Assembly: GCA_003550325.1 (NCBI GenBank)
Contig: QKWP01000233.1
Location: 62,001 to 126,000, forward strand
Origin: Gigaspora rosea
Lineage: Eukaryota > Glomeromycota > Glomeromycetes > Diversisporales > Gigasporaceae
Length of the DNA: 64,000 nucleotides
Reading direction: 5' to 3'
The notes below the pieces were generated by a model that was not told the origin of the DNA, searched no databases, and was given only the letters and a program-made list of their open reading frames with translations. The position numbers were made by a program, and so were the translations under genes. Position 1 is the first letter of the stretch, and each line of letters opens with the position of its first letter. Of this stretch, positions 45,963-58,999 are shown one piece after another.

Positions 45963-47556
45963 TGTAAGATAGTTAGAAGGTAGAAATCGGGCTAAATCTT
46001 TTTATCGGACTCGAATACTTATTTTTCAATTTATTTATTTATTTTATTTAATTAATTTTGTAACAATATATAAAGGCTTTTCAAAACACAACCATGAGCA
46101 AATTTATGGGGAAAATCAATAACGCTTTATTTTATGGATTATGTTTTGTTTCACTCTTATAACTAGCAATTCGGCCGATTTGGTTTTTGGGGTCTTGTTT
46201 AGATAAATGGTTACACGAAATTTCGCTCTTATGTTTCACTAAAAAAGTAAATAACGAAGCACTTGTTACAATTAAAAGAAAACTTTTTTAGCATCTAGAC
46301 AAGATTTTTTTTAAAAAAAAAAAACAATAAAAGTTATGCTAAACTATAAAAAGAAGTTCTTATGAAAAGTTCGCTTTGTAATTAATTTTATGTATAATTC
46401 AATCTTGATTTTGGTGTCAAACAAATTGGTTGGTCGATATAAATCTCTATTCAGATTTCCTTGTAAAGAAATTTCCGTTCAGTGCTCAAGATTTACCATA
46501 AATACCGAAAATCCGGTAAATCAGGAAAAATTCCGGCGCAGTTTTTTAGCAGTGGGAAATTTTCCGTTATTTGTAAGTTGATATAATATCAGACATTATG
46601 GCTAAATGTTATATGGTAATGGACTAGGAAAACCTCCATTCCGCATTAACTGTTGAAAGAAGGCACTTCTAGTCCATTCCCTATATCACCGGCCACGGAT
46701 TCAGAATTCCGGTTGATAGAAAGTTTTTCTGAAAAAAATTGGGATACGTCATGCCATAATTTTGTGCACTGTTCCGTTATTATTAGATATCAATATGGTC
46801 CACAGAATTTAATTTGAACTTTAGAAGCAGTTTGCTACACATATACACGCAAACAAATTTAATTCGCTCATGTGAAGATAATGGATTACTGAACAAGTCC
46901 AGTTATTTATTAGATATATTGTACAGTACATATCAATATACGAAGTAAAATAATTGAATTGAATGAACTTATTTTTGTGTCAAGAATTAATGGTTTCACG
47001 CAGTGATTATTCCTTGCCTTTATTTATGTAAATCTAACTGTTATTCTTGCACATAACTAAGAACATGACCATGCAAGCGGCTTAGCCGCCTAATCGTAAT
47101 AATTACATAGAATTTAGTGAGGTGTTAACTATCATATGCGTGATCTTTTAAAAAATTTCATTCTTCATAAAATATTGAATGCAACAATTTAGCATCACCT
47201 ATTTTTAATATCAATAGTCCCATCACTAATAGAAATCAAGTAGTATTATAATGATTTGGATGGTGCTAATCAATTGATTTCTAAATTTATTCAAATGAAA
47301 TAAAATGTGAAACATTACGTGATAGTAAATATTTACGAACTTGAATAATCTATAAGGCATACATGAAAGTGCCGGATCCAAATCAGGCAGAGAAGAAAAA
47401 AAATTAATTTCCATTTAACCTTAAATAACATTTCGCGTTACAAAACATAAGTAGTGTAACATACGAGTGTCGCACATGCAATTTAAAAATCGACAGGATC
47501 GCACGCTAGTGATCCATACTTATTTTGGAAGCATACCAGCATATAACGCCGGTTTC
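45963..47556. other. Intergenic, 5' flank of the kinase
   Basis: No supported gene. 46420-46740 has GC-richer CCGG words without a matched partner; a short plus-strand frame (46390-46581) has no recognised domain. Confidence 0.5.
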
Positions 47557-48679
47557 AGGTAGGCTAGTCGTGGCAGAAAAATTTCACTATCACGTGACCG
47601 AAGATCATTTCCGACCTGGTACGATCTATTCATAAAAATAAAATATTTTAAAATTTTAATGAAGATTTCTCGACAACTATCAGACTAAATTTAATAAAAA
47701 TTTTTTTTATTTTGATTATATAAATTCATAGAATTCAAACAAAAAAAAGTTCATTGAATTTAATCAGATGGTTGTCAAGATATCTTTGCTCAAAGTTAGA
47801 GAAAAATCAAAACGTCTATCAAAATAAAAGCTGCGCCAAAGTTTTTTTAAAACTTTGAGCAAAGATATCTTGACAACCACCTGACTATATTCAATGAACG
47901 TTTTTTTATTTTAATTCATAAATTTATAGAATTAAAATAAAAAAAGTTCATCGAATTTGATTAGAAGGTTGTCAAGATATCTTCGCTCAAAGTTTTAAAA
48001 AAACTTTGGCGCAGCTTTTATTTTAATAGACGTTTTAATTTTTCTCTAACTTTGAGCAAGATATCTTGACAACCATCTGATTAAATTTAATGAACTTTTT
48101 TTTGTTTGAATTCTATGAATTCATAGAATCCAAATAAAAAAAAGTTCATTAAATTTAGTCAGATGTTGCCAAGATATCTTGCTCAAAGTTAGAGAAAAAT
48201 CAAAACGTCTATCAAAATAAAAGCTGCGCCAAAGTTTTTTTAAAACTTTGAGCAAAGATATCTTGACAACCATCTGACTAAATTCAATGAACTTTTTTTT
48301 ATTTTAATTCTATAAATTCATATAATTCAAATAAAAAAAAGTTCATCGAATTTGGTCAGATGGTTGTCAATATATCTTTGCTCAAGTTTTAAAAAAACTT
48401 TGGCGCAGCTTTTATTTTAATAGACGTTTTAATTTTTCTCTAACTTTGAGCAAGATATCTTGACAACCATCTGATTAAATTCAATGAACTTTTTTTTGCT
48501 TGAATTCTATGAGTTCATAGAATCAAAATTAAAAAAATTTTATTAAATTTCATCTGATAGTTGTCGAGAAATCTTCATTAAAATTTTAAAATATTTTATT
48601 TTTATGAATAGATCGTACCAGGTCGGAAATGATCTTCGGTCACGTGATAGTGAAATTTTCTGCCACGACTAGCCTACCT
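47557..48679. mobile_element. Foldback MULE-type element of four tandem palindromes
   Basis: 1.12 kb. Terminal inverted repeats begin AGGTAGGCTAGTCGTGGCAG and pair for ~200 bp including CACGTGACCGAAGATCATTT. It is flanked by GCCGGTTTC (47548-47556) and GCTGGTTTC (48680-48688), a 9-bp duplication with one mismatch. Inside, GGTTGTCAAGATATC and its complement alternate eight times (about 47775, 47865, 47975, 48060, 48175, 48260, 48370, 48455). This makes four ~197-bp palindromes in tandem. No transposase was seen. Confidence 0.85.
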
Positions 48680-48806
48680 GCTGGTTTCAGTGTGATATAC
48701 AGCATACATCAGTGCTTTTGTTGCATAATTGATCTAGCTATTTGTAGGGTCAGCTGGTGGTTTCCCACCCGCATATGCGGGCCGGCTGTCGATCTTGAGT
48801 TTTGCA

Positions 48807-49269
48807 GTTTTACGATCGATGGGAGTGCTTGATAGGGTATTGCACCAATTTAACTTCGATCGTGAACAAATAGTGATTAAGGTTAAATGGTTTAAAACAA
48901 GAAACTAACACACATAATATGCGTGTAAGGTTTCTTTTTATAATTATAAATTAATACATCAGATTATCACAATTATACTAAAGACTATCTACTATCGGTA
49001 ACTACTTTCTATACCACTTTCCTAAGCAAAAACTAATCCTTTATATACTTTTAATTCGTATGGGTCTATAATCCCTCAATTGGGGTTTTAATCCCTCGCT
49101 TGGGGTTTCAATCCCTCGCTTTGTGTTTCAATCTCTCGCTTGGGATTTCAATCCCTCGAGTACACCATGTTCATCCCAATCCAAATAAGAAATGCATAAA
49201 ATGATAAAATAGAATATAATATGATACTAAATAAGGAAAAGGAAACAAATAAAAAATTCAATTGTAACA
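48807..49269 (-). repeat. 3' LTR of copy 2
   Basis: Ends ATTGTAACA. It contains five ~20-bp tandem units of the form CTTGGGGTTTCAATCCCTCG (about 49075-49165). The start is uncertain by a few bases because the TGTTA end is eroded. Confidence 0.75.
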
Positions 49270-49839
49270 TTATCTCTCGTTTGAAAAGATGAGCTCCTGT
49301 GAATTGTTAATTACTTCGGGAACATCACGAGAGAATTTGGAGATCTTGGGGCCTTTCTTATTATGTATCCACATGACAACTGCGGGATATTCCTTTGTTT
49401 CATTTTTTTTTTTATATGTTCTCATATCCATCCTTTTTTCTCAATCTCCCAAGTTATCTTTCCTAAGCGGATGCTTTACTAGGTCATCATCACTATGATA
49501 GAGTAATTTATTATATGCAACCCTTCAGAGAAAATCCTCAACACCTTTCATTTAACTCTGACTTCTTGGCCAATCAACAGTTTCTCAACAGCATTCACAT
49601 CATGATTTAGAGGTAGGTCATTGCTAATATTTTTATAATCTGCCAGTTTCGTGTTATTTACTTTTTCATTGATATATTTTCTTATACTGAACAAACTGCT
49701 AGTTTATGCAACTTTATTCAACCATGTATTACATATTGCCTAAAGATCATTACTGTTTATACCATATTCCTTGCTAACCTTCTCATGGTTACTTGACATG
49801 TCATATGATATCATTTTAGCCTTTTGATGCTCATATTCT

Positions 49840-50760
49840 GTTACGTTGATGTGGGCCTTAAACAATTTGATCTTCCTTTTCTACGCCCTACAGGCAGCTT
49901 TGAGAATTCCAAAGCTTTTGGGTAGTTACCTATGTTCAACAGGTTTTAATTCCCATTTAAATGCTATCTACTTATTTTTAATTGTGGCCATTTCATTTTG
50001 GTGACAGATCCCAGGCTTGTATTGTTCATGTAAATTACTTTTAGAATTTGGTGAATGCCATCCCAAAATTTTATGTTCACTAGCAGATTTTTGGTAGCAA
50101 TTGAGTGCCTTATATATGTTATTCCAACTTCAATACCAATTCCATAACAATGCTCAGTATTATATGCCAATCCAGCTTTATAGGCATTTGATAGTCAATA
50201 AATGTCTCGGTTCATACTTTTCAATTTTAGTTCTATTTTGGTAAGAGTTGCCAAGTTTGTTAATCCTTTTTGTATGACCTATCTTTGCTGATTTTTGATT
50301 ACCAATGAATGCCTAATGTATGTTCTTTTAACATGAAACCCAGCTATTTTCCTTGGTCAAATACTATTTTGCCTTCATTGCAATTATATGATTCTATTAC
50401 AATCCTTTTATTATCAGCTTCCTTCACCTTTAATTTATCACCTACTACAATCCAGCCAGTACAGTTTATATCTGTAAGACCTTTACACTTTTTAAGTATT
50501 TTGCATTTGTTTCTTCTAATTTTATTCCATTTAGATAGGAAGTAACAAAACCACATATTTCCTTAACTTGATTCTTCTCTGCAGATTTTTGAGAACCGAT
50601 GAATGTTGAATGTTCCTTCTCTTCCAACTTCATTATAAGAAATTTCAGAAAACACAGGTACTAGTATATTATTATAGTTTGTCATTTTATATTCTTTTTT
50701 TCTAATTCTGACTCTATTTTGGTAACTACGCCCAAGGTCAAATAAGTTTCAAATAACTAA
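49840..50760 (-). pseudogene. Sel1-like repeat region inside LTR element copy 2 (fossil)
   Basis: Minus-strand matches to the repeats of copy 1 in the same order: LGRSYQNRVRI (about 50730), a decayed unit near 50530, LGNSYQNRTKIEKYE (about 50240), HCYGIGIEVGI (about 50140) and GICHQNEMATIKN (about 50000). Broken. Confidence 0.55.
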
Positions 50761-51049
50761 CAGATCCTTGAGTCATCTGTCATTATACCTTCATTGAATG
50801 TGTCCTTTTTATTTTTCTTTTTCTGTTTATTACTATTGTTTTGACAGACGTTTATCCTCACTCTTAGGGCCTTTTGTTCATTGTTTTTAGGTTTCTCTTT
50901 TTTTTGCTTTTTGTTTTCTTGACCAACATCCGGCAATGAATCAACAGGCTTTATTTTTCTTTTCTATCACTTTTATTTGTGTTTACATGACTATTCATTT
51001 TGTTTTGAGGAGTAGTAGTCATTCTAGTTCTATCCGATAGATGTTTCAT

Positions 51050-51830
51050 TCCTTTTTGATGATTCACTGAGCTATATTCCATAAGTAGTATTTGTATCAT
51101 TACTTGAGGTGCCAAGAAAGGTGTTACTTGAAGCAACTAGAGAGAGACCACTACTGCATTTGATACAGCATTATAAACTGTAGCAGGGCCACATACAACT
51201 AGGTTGCACCCAATTATAAATTCACGTACCCAGGCCCTTTTTACGACTTCTTGAATGGTGCTTGGAATAAATTGTTGAATGAACAACAAAAAATCAGGAT
51301 GGAGACCTTGCATGAACATCTGGACCTTTACTACTTCAGGATATTGATCTCTGATTCTTCATAAATAATAAAATGCCACCAATATATCACAGTCTACTGA
51401 TCTACTGTTTCTATAGCACCCTGCCTTCAGGTTAGTAACTCTAAATTCCAATAGTTTATCAGCAATGAGGTACGTAAGTTTTGCCAAAATTGGTGAACAA
51501 AACTTATATCTGGGCTATTATTATCTTCCTATCTATTGATATGAGATCTAGTATTTTTCCTGGTTTTCTACCATATTGCTGCTATTCCCATTGGATGAGC
51601 ACCAATGCAGATAATCAACTATGTTTCTGGATGTTGTTAGCTTTGAAAGAATGATTAACAGTTTTTAACCATTCTATTGGATTTTGATTTTCTCTAGAAA
51701 ATGTAGGTATGTTCACAAAGTTAATTTCTGGACTTTAATTGTTTTCAAATACTTGATACAGAATGCAGGCCATTAATTGTAGCAGTTGTTGAGTTTTCAG
51801 TTGGAATATTTTTTTCTAACATTACATACT
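51050..51830 (-). pseudogene. Gag-like region of copy 2 (fossil)
   Basis: Minus-strand stretches ENQNPIEWLKTVNHSFKA and FMQGLHPDFLLFIQQFIPST followed by TIQEVVKRA have the look of retrotransposon gag capsid sequence. Broken. Confidence 0.6.
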
Positions 51831-51970
51831 ATTATCTCTATTATTATTATCAATATCTAAATAGCATTCCATAATTTTAATTGAGGATAGGTTTAAGGTT
51901 TGTCATTAATGTAACAAATATTTTCTTTAAGTTTTCAGATATAATTCAATTCCACATAATCATCACCAAA

Positions 51971-53134
51971 TGTTATGGTTAATAGGAAAGCTTGATAGTA
52001 TATTGTACTAATTTAGCTTCAATCGTGAACAAATAGCAGAAAGTGATTAAGGTTAAATGGTTTAAAACAAGAAACTAATACACATAATATGGGTATAAGG
52101 TTTCTCTTTATTATTATAAATCAATACATCAGATTATCATAATTATACTAAAGACTATTTACCATCATTAACTACTTTCTCTATCACTTTCCTTAGCAGA
52201 AACTAAACCTTTATATACTTTTAATTTGTATAGGGCTTTAATCCCTCAATTGGAGTTTTAATAGGATATGAATAATCTATGTAAGGTTATATTTGAGCAT
52301 CATAGTAAAAATTTTTTTGGTTAGCAGTTTTGGTTTGGTATGTATATAAGCTATATTTCAAACATTAGATCGAACTTTTACCTATCTTTTCTTTTTTTTA
52401 AATATAACATCTTTTTAAAAAAAAAAAAAAAAAAAANAAAAAACAGACCATTCTCTAAAAAAAAAACAGAATGATCTCTAAAAAAAATGAACTTAAGCTT
52501 AAGCTCACTAAAAAAAAAAAACAAAATGACTTACGCTCACTAAAAAAAAAACAAAAGTTCAAAATCTTTTAAGCCTGTTTAATTCACAAGCTAACAAGGA
52601 TCATAAATATATATACCACAAATTGAGTAAAAAAACAGAAAAAAACCATTTTGGTTAATTTTTATCCAATTTTTGCATTTATCTAATTTTTGCATTTTTC
52701 TGTTTTTTGTATTTATTACCTGCTGGGTTAATATTATAGCTCAGATTTTTCATTAGCACATTTCAAATATAACATTTATAAAAATTACTCCTATTAGCAT
52801 TCTTTTAAATATACCTATTTTGCCATTTAGTGTTTTTAAATATAACTTTTTTCTCCAATGCCTACTTTTCAAATATAACCTTTTTTAAAAAACAGGCCTT
52901 CATTAGCAATTTTTCAAATCTGACCTCATATAGATTGTTTGGGTCCTGTTTTAATCCCTTGCTTGGGATTTTAATTTCTCGCTTGGTGTTTTAATCTCTC
53001 ACTTGGGGTTTTAATCCCTTGAGTACCTATAATCATCCCAACCCAAATAAGAAATACATAAAATAATAAAATAGAAATATAATATGATACTAAATAAGAA
53101 AAGGGAAACAAATAAAAAATTTAATTATAATACA
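51971..53134 (-). repeat. 5' LTR of copy 2, interrupted
   Basis: Starts TGTTATGG and ends TAATACA. It carries the 685-bp insertion at 52263-52947 within its 20-bp tandem array. Confidence 0.78.
52263..52947. mobile_element. hAT-like non-autonomous element inside the LTR of copy 2
   Basis: 685 bp with imperfect ~35-bp inverted ends (AGGATATGAATAATCTATGT and AGGACCCAAACAATCTATAT). It is flanked by GTTTTAAT on both sides (52255-52262, 52948-52955). The interior alternates A-runs, AAATATAAC words and one N (52436). The 8-bp site also resembles the LTR tandem unit, which weakens the duplication argument slightly. Confidence 0.7.
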
Positions 53135-53649
53135 GTCAAGCTTGATATTGATGCTTAAGTTTAGCCAATGATTTCCCCTTGTATAATGCAGGCCAGCTGT
53201 AGACATAGATAGTTGCAAAAGACAGGATTCAGTAGTCTTCCAAAATGAATCACAAATTTTGGCATTTTGCTATTGTTGCTTTTGGACATACTATTATGTT
53301 GATCATATTCTTTTTCCTTTTTTTTTTTTTTTTTGTATATCTGCATATTTTTTTTCACTTTGGTAGTTTCGCCAGTACTTTATTAAGATACTAAGTATAT
53401 CACTAAATTAATACACTTGTTTACTCCTATTTTGCAAGCCTGACATCACCCGGCTACCCTAAGGCGCCCAAATGCAATCTACCGCACTAGCTTAAGATTA
53501 TTTAGAAACTAGGGACTGTGTTAAACCAGCCTAAGTGCCACACCAAAATGGCTTTTCACCAAATAATATTCTATAACCTATTGTTGACATGCACAAATTA
53601 TAAGAATCTTGCTTCTGCTCTGTTCTTCTTCTTTTTAATTCTTCGATAT

Positions 53650-56600
53650 TTCTTTCATTTTCATTAGTAGAGTTTTCCACACGTCTTGAATTAGAGTCCC
53701 TCTTCTGCCTCTTCCTTTAAACGATACTTCTTGAAAATGTAGTCTTCTTTCCCTGCCAGTTTCTTTTGTCATCCGCAGGATTCCTTCTTTTTGTTCTCAT
53801 TCCACTATTTTAACACATCTCTCTCTCCAGATTATTTCATAAAAATAATTCCATGCCATAAGAGGAAAATACTGCAAGATCGATTTTATGTTGTTACTTG
53901 TAGGACCTAACTTAAATAAGTCTTCTTTAGTACATGCCTTATATAAGCTCCTTATAAGGCTTTCTCTTCTTTCTTTTTTTCTTGCATACTGGCACCAAAA
54001 AGAGAATCACAGAGCTGCTATATTGAAACTTCATTCATTCTCCCATTTTCATTTAGAAGTGCAAGTATGAATTTGGCAACTGTCTCCTTAATCTTTTGCC
54101 ACCGTGTCTCTTGAGCTTCACATACTGCCAAATGATCCTGCATTTCCTTGGCATCTTTCTCACATACTTTACATATATCATCTTTATATAGATCAGGTCA
54201 CGTTATCCTAAGATTACTAAGGGTCAGGAGCTTACCATGCAGGCACTTGATCAAGAAATTAAGTTTCCTTCCTTTGTACATTGTTGTATATCTCACGCCA
54301 CTTTGCTTTTTAATTCTTTTCCATAGACCTTCCCACGCCCATATACGGTGGTAGTCTTTCTTTTCCAGCCAACTAGAAACGCTTAGCATTCTCCAATCTG
54401 CTGTAATCAAAGTGTCCTCAATTTCTTTAATGACTTTTCGCACTGGCATTTCAACAAGATTGTTTTGCCAGTACATATTGACCTAATTCTTGAGCTTAGT
54501 TCTGTATTCTGTACTACAAGAAGAGGAGATGCTTGGCCTTCTTTCGCTAACATCTACTCTGTCATTCCAATAATTATTACTATGTCTTTTGGCTTTAACT
54601 ATCTCCACCTTTAAATTTTTAATTTGTTTTGTGTCAAAAATCTTGAGTAGCAAATTATAGTTCTTCTAACGTAGCCACTCTTTATTCGATTTGTGCCTTT
54701 CACGCCCATTAATTCCTAGGATTGAAGCTGCACTGTCAGTATAGATTTTGACCTCACTATTTTGTGGAGACAGTAATAAGTCTATCCAGATTGCTGCTAA
54801 TTCAGTCCTTGTCGAAGAAGGCCATCCTTGTATACTGAGGTTCCCCTTCTGGATCATTTCTTTTTCATCTTTACCGACCTGCATTCATCCTAAATCTTGT
54901 TTACAACTCATTCTGTTTTCTGAAATTTCCTTGTGCAATGAACCATCTGTATAAAAAACTAATGACTTTTATGCTACACTAATATTTCTATTTAACTGCT
55001 CTAGTAGCAAATTTTCACAATGATGACTAAATTTCTGTCTTTTTATAAGTTCTACTTCTAGTTTGTCTATAATTATTACTGCTGTCAGGCTTGCTTTAGA
55101 GATTCTATCTACTTCTTCCTTCTTAACTACTCCCTTCTCTAATGAGCTTTCGACTATATCTGTCGATATATCAAAAACCCAATCACTCTCTTGAGTTTTA
55201 ACACCCTGAATTGCTGTGAAAATTTCCTCCTTTGGGATCCATTGCATCTGCACCTTATTTGCCTTATTTGCTCGATTCGCTACTAGTCTAATTTTATTCC
55301 CCTCCTTATTGACAAATGACCCTTCTTCTAATAGCACATCCTTTTTTTTTCCCAACTACTCTTCATATATCTATTTTGCTCTCTCCATTTTTCATTAGTA
55401 CTTATTCTTTTTTTCTCTTATCTAATGAAACCTCCTTTTGCTTAATCACGGGCAATAGTTTATTTTCTTCTGAAATTTGAAATTCCTGTTTAACTTCTCT
55501 TGTGAAAGAATTTGCAAGGACTGCTTCCTCAATGTTCTTAAACTATTGAGGTAGCCTTCCTCTATTCGAATTGTCTTTTGACCGCATATATTGGCTCCAT
55601 AAGATGAGTATATTTCCCTGTTTATTGAGAAGTTGGCCCAGGAAAAACAGATCAAGAGCCGCCAGTACTCTGGCATATTTGATTACTATTTTATCTCTAA
55701 GCAAACTGTGGATTGCTATACCAGTACTATATAGCTTCCAGCTATCTTGTGATGCTCTAATAGAGATATTAATTTCTTTTGCTCTTAACAACACCAATAT
55801 AGTTTGGTTAAACTTCCATAGCTTTTCCAGAAGATTTGGGCTACCATTATTATGGAGTCCGAAGTCCTCCACCAAGCTAGCCAGTTTATGACCTTGCTCA
55901 ATTCTAATTTCCGTAATTGCACTGATCTGACTTTCGTCATTTAATCGATTGTAAACACTAGTAATTTGCTTATTTAATAACTCAGCCTCTAAAGTTCGAA
56001 AGTTTCCAATATTTTTGTGTGTTACTACATAATTAGGTATTGTGATCTGGAGCTCAAGTTTATTCTTTGCTAATCTAATAATCAACTGATGAATTTTGTT
56101 AATCAATACCTTTGACATTCTTGAGAGTTGAAGCAAGTAGCATAATTTAGGAATAATGCACATATTGTTGATATACACCAGTTGGCAGGCTATCAACCTT
56201 TTCCATCTCAATGTTTGTACTGTCTGTTGCACTATTCCTTTAGCTTTTAAGAATATTTGTCTTTCGTTCAATCTGCTGTTCAACCAAATACCTAGCAATC
56301 TTGTTATACTATGCGGATTCTCCTTGGCGATAGATTCACCACCAAAAATAATACTTCTTTCTTCTGCTTTGGTTTTTGGATTGAAAACAATCAAATTTGA
56401 CTTTTTGACATTAATTTGGATATCATTGATCTGAAAGAACTCATTTGCTATTGATAATAACCTGCTTGTTTGGCACCAACCAAGTAGTGTCGTCTGCGTA
56501 AGCTACCACAGTCACTTTAATCTCCTCTTTTTGCATATGATCCCTTGGTCCTAGTCTAGGTTCTGAAGTACTAATATAATAACCCAATTCAGCTGACTCT

Positions 56601-58930
56601 TGAACCCTTACCAAAAGGGGATCATAAAAAATACGCCAAAGCAGTAGAGAGAGAACCTCCCTCTGTTCAATTCCGTCCACCATTTCTACTGGCTCCGTAA
56701 GGCCTGTTGCCATTATGATTTTTGATGAACGATTCTCAAAGAGCGATAAAATTAACTCTATTGCTTTGTCTGGTATTTTGATTCTTTCTATCGCTCTCTT
56801 TAACATACTGAGCGAGACCAAATCAAATGCCTTTTTCATATCCTGTAGCACCAGCCACAGTTCTATATCCTTTTCTTTTGCATCTTCAGCTATCATATTG
56901 ACTATATGTACTGGATATTCGGTTGAGCCTCCAGGCAAACCGGCAAAATTTCAGGCCTTTAAAATTTGGTGCTTAACTAGAACTGCTGATAGCCTATTTG
57001 TCAAAATCTTCGTTATGCATTTTCTGAAAGTTTCTAAAAGAGCAATTGGTCTAGTATTTTCCAAATAATAATTCCAGCTTGTACCCTTTGGAATTGGGTA
57101 TATCTGTGCGCATTTTCACTCTTTAGGAAATGTTGCTTCTATAATGCAATAATTTGCAAACTGGCAAAAGATACGTTGAGTAGAAGGACTGGCATTCTTA
57201 ATCAGGCTATAAGTAATACCTGAGATACCAGGAGCGGTTTTGATTTTAAGACTTTGTAGGACCAGGTACCACTCTTCTTCTGTAATTTCTGATAGTATAT
57301 CTTGAAACCAAGTACTCTGAATACAATTCATTGGTTCGTAAATTTGAGACCATATACTCCTTCTACTGAAATTCTGTGGCTTCTGTGCTCTCATTTGGTT
57401 TTTATAATGCAATTTTGTTTTCTCACGGACTTTACTTGGACTTGTTACTAACACCTTGGTTGCTCCTTCTTCTTTAAAGAGTCTATCCACCACAACTTTA
57501 CTGTGAGGTCAGTTTAGTAAACTATTCAACATCTTTCCTTGATTATTAGCTAACATCTCACATCTATGCTCTATACAATCCTCTATTTCTTTCCTTTTCT
57601 ACCTTTCTATTTCATCTGATCTTTTCTTATTAATAATTCGCCACCATCCTTTCATATCATCATACCAGTCTTCCAAACCCCCTATCGGCAGCCATGGCAT
57701 ATCGAGATTGAACTTCTTGTTTTGCTTTGCAATATCTAGATTAATGTTTAGTTTTTCCTCCTCTGACATAATCTTGAAATTGTTCTTTTTTACTGAACAA
57801 ATCCACTTACTTTTTTTTGAAATTAACTTAAAAAGCTTAGATTTTTTATTGGAACCTTCTTTGCGCCCAGGATTATTATACACTTTTTTTCTTGGTATGC
57901 TTCTATTTGCTGCTTTAATAATACTCAGTTGTATATTGTTGCAAGCCTGATTTATTAGCTGTGCTCGGCAGCTCGCTTTCCCAATTTTACTAACATTAAT
58001 ACATGACAACTTATCAAACACAGCCTCCTTTTTTTGTAGCTTTCTATCCAATACCGATCTATACTCTTCCCAATTTTCTACGGTAGCCTGATCATATAAG
58101 TAAATTATTTTGTAATATTTTCTGTTCTTCTCTATTGCCACAGTTGTACCAAAAATTTGTGAGTTGAGCCATAATGTTATAGAAGTTGCCTTGTGGTCAC
58201 TACATGTAACAAACTGCATATCTAAAATCTCTGCTGTGATCAGACTTTCCATTAGATTTTTTGACACCCATATTTGATCGATTCTTGTGCCACTTTGACT
58301 ATTAGACCACGTGACTTCCTTTTCTGTCAGGTGTAGAAATCTAAAAGTGTCTATAAAATCATTTTTGCTTAACCATTTGTGTATTTTTGAAACTCTATGA
58401 TTACCAGCTCTGCTCTTTGATATTTTATCTAACTTTAAATTTACTATACAGTTGAAGTCACCTAAAATTACTATATGTGTTCGAATATTTCATTTGTTGT
58501 ATATGTCTGTAATCTTATTTATTACCTTGTCCTTTCACTTCCATTATTTGGGGGAATATATATTGCAATTATAACTAGCTCCATATTTCTGAAATAAAGC
58601 CTTGCTACCATCATAAATTCACTGATTCTGTCTATGCCACCAAGGTACTTCTCCCAATTATGTTTAATACCTATCGCTACCTCCAGACCCTTTTTCTTAT
58701 CTATCGATATATTTGACCAAAAAAATTTAAAGTTTTCGACTTTTTTCCCTACAAAAAACCCTTCTTTCTTATCCATATTTGTTTCAGTTACTGCAATTAT
58801 ATCGAATGCTTCTTCATCCAATCACTGACCCAGTGTTTCAAATTTTTGCTGATTCATTTTTAATCCATTAATATTGTGACAACCTATTTTTAGAGTTATT
58901 TCTTTTGCAGTAACTTTCCCCTATCTACAG
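53650..58930 (-). pseudogene. LINE ORF2 (endonuclease, RT, RNase H, CCHC), decayed
   Basis: The polyprotein makes the nick and copies RNA into the site. In order on the minus strand: APE-type endonuclease (IGCHNINGLK, AVTETN near 58800, GDFN near 58460, SDH near 58200), RT (APGISGITYSLIKN near 57210; LVLQDMKKAFD near 56830; AYADDTTWLV near 56490), a thumb-like region (55543-56394), RNase H (STRTELAAIW and VKIYTDSAAS, about 54740-54820) and a C-terminal CKVCEKDAKEMQDHLAVC zinc motif near 54130. Several stops and frame changes split it; for example FETLGQ is followed by TGA where Trp is expected. Confidence 0.85.
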
Positions 58931-58999
58931 TAGCACCAGGGACTCTGCTCGATAAACTAACTAGTTCATCTACTACCATATATACAACTGGTGCGCTTG

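Larger units (their letters stand above)
48807..53134 (-). mobile_element. LTR element with gag and Sel1-like repeats, copy 2 (fossil)
   Basis: Same family as 1-2926: homologous LTRs, the same GAAAAGATGAGCTCC tract beside the left LTR, a related primer-site region, a gag-like region and Sel1-like repeats in the same order. Left LTR about 48807-49269, right LTR 51971-53134 including a 685-bp DNA insertion. The interior is about 2.7 kb with no pol. The LTRs differ at roughly one base in ten by eye, so this copy is clearly older than copy 1. It is heavily broken. Flanking target duplication was not found. Confidence 0.8.

Noticed and set aside
48629-48832. 67-residue plus-strand frame
   Set aside because: It spans the end of the foldback element and the start of an LTR, two unrelated pieces.
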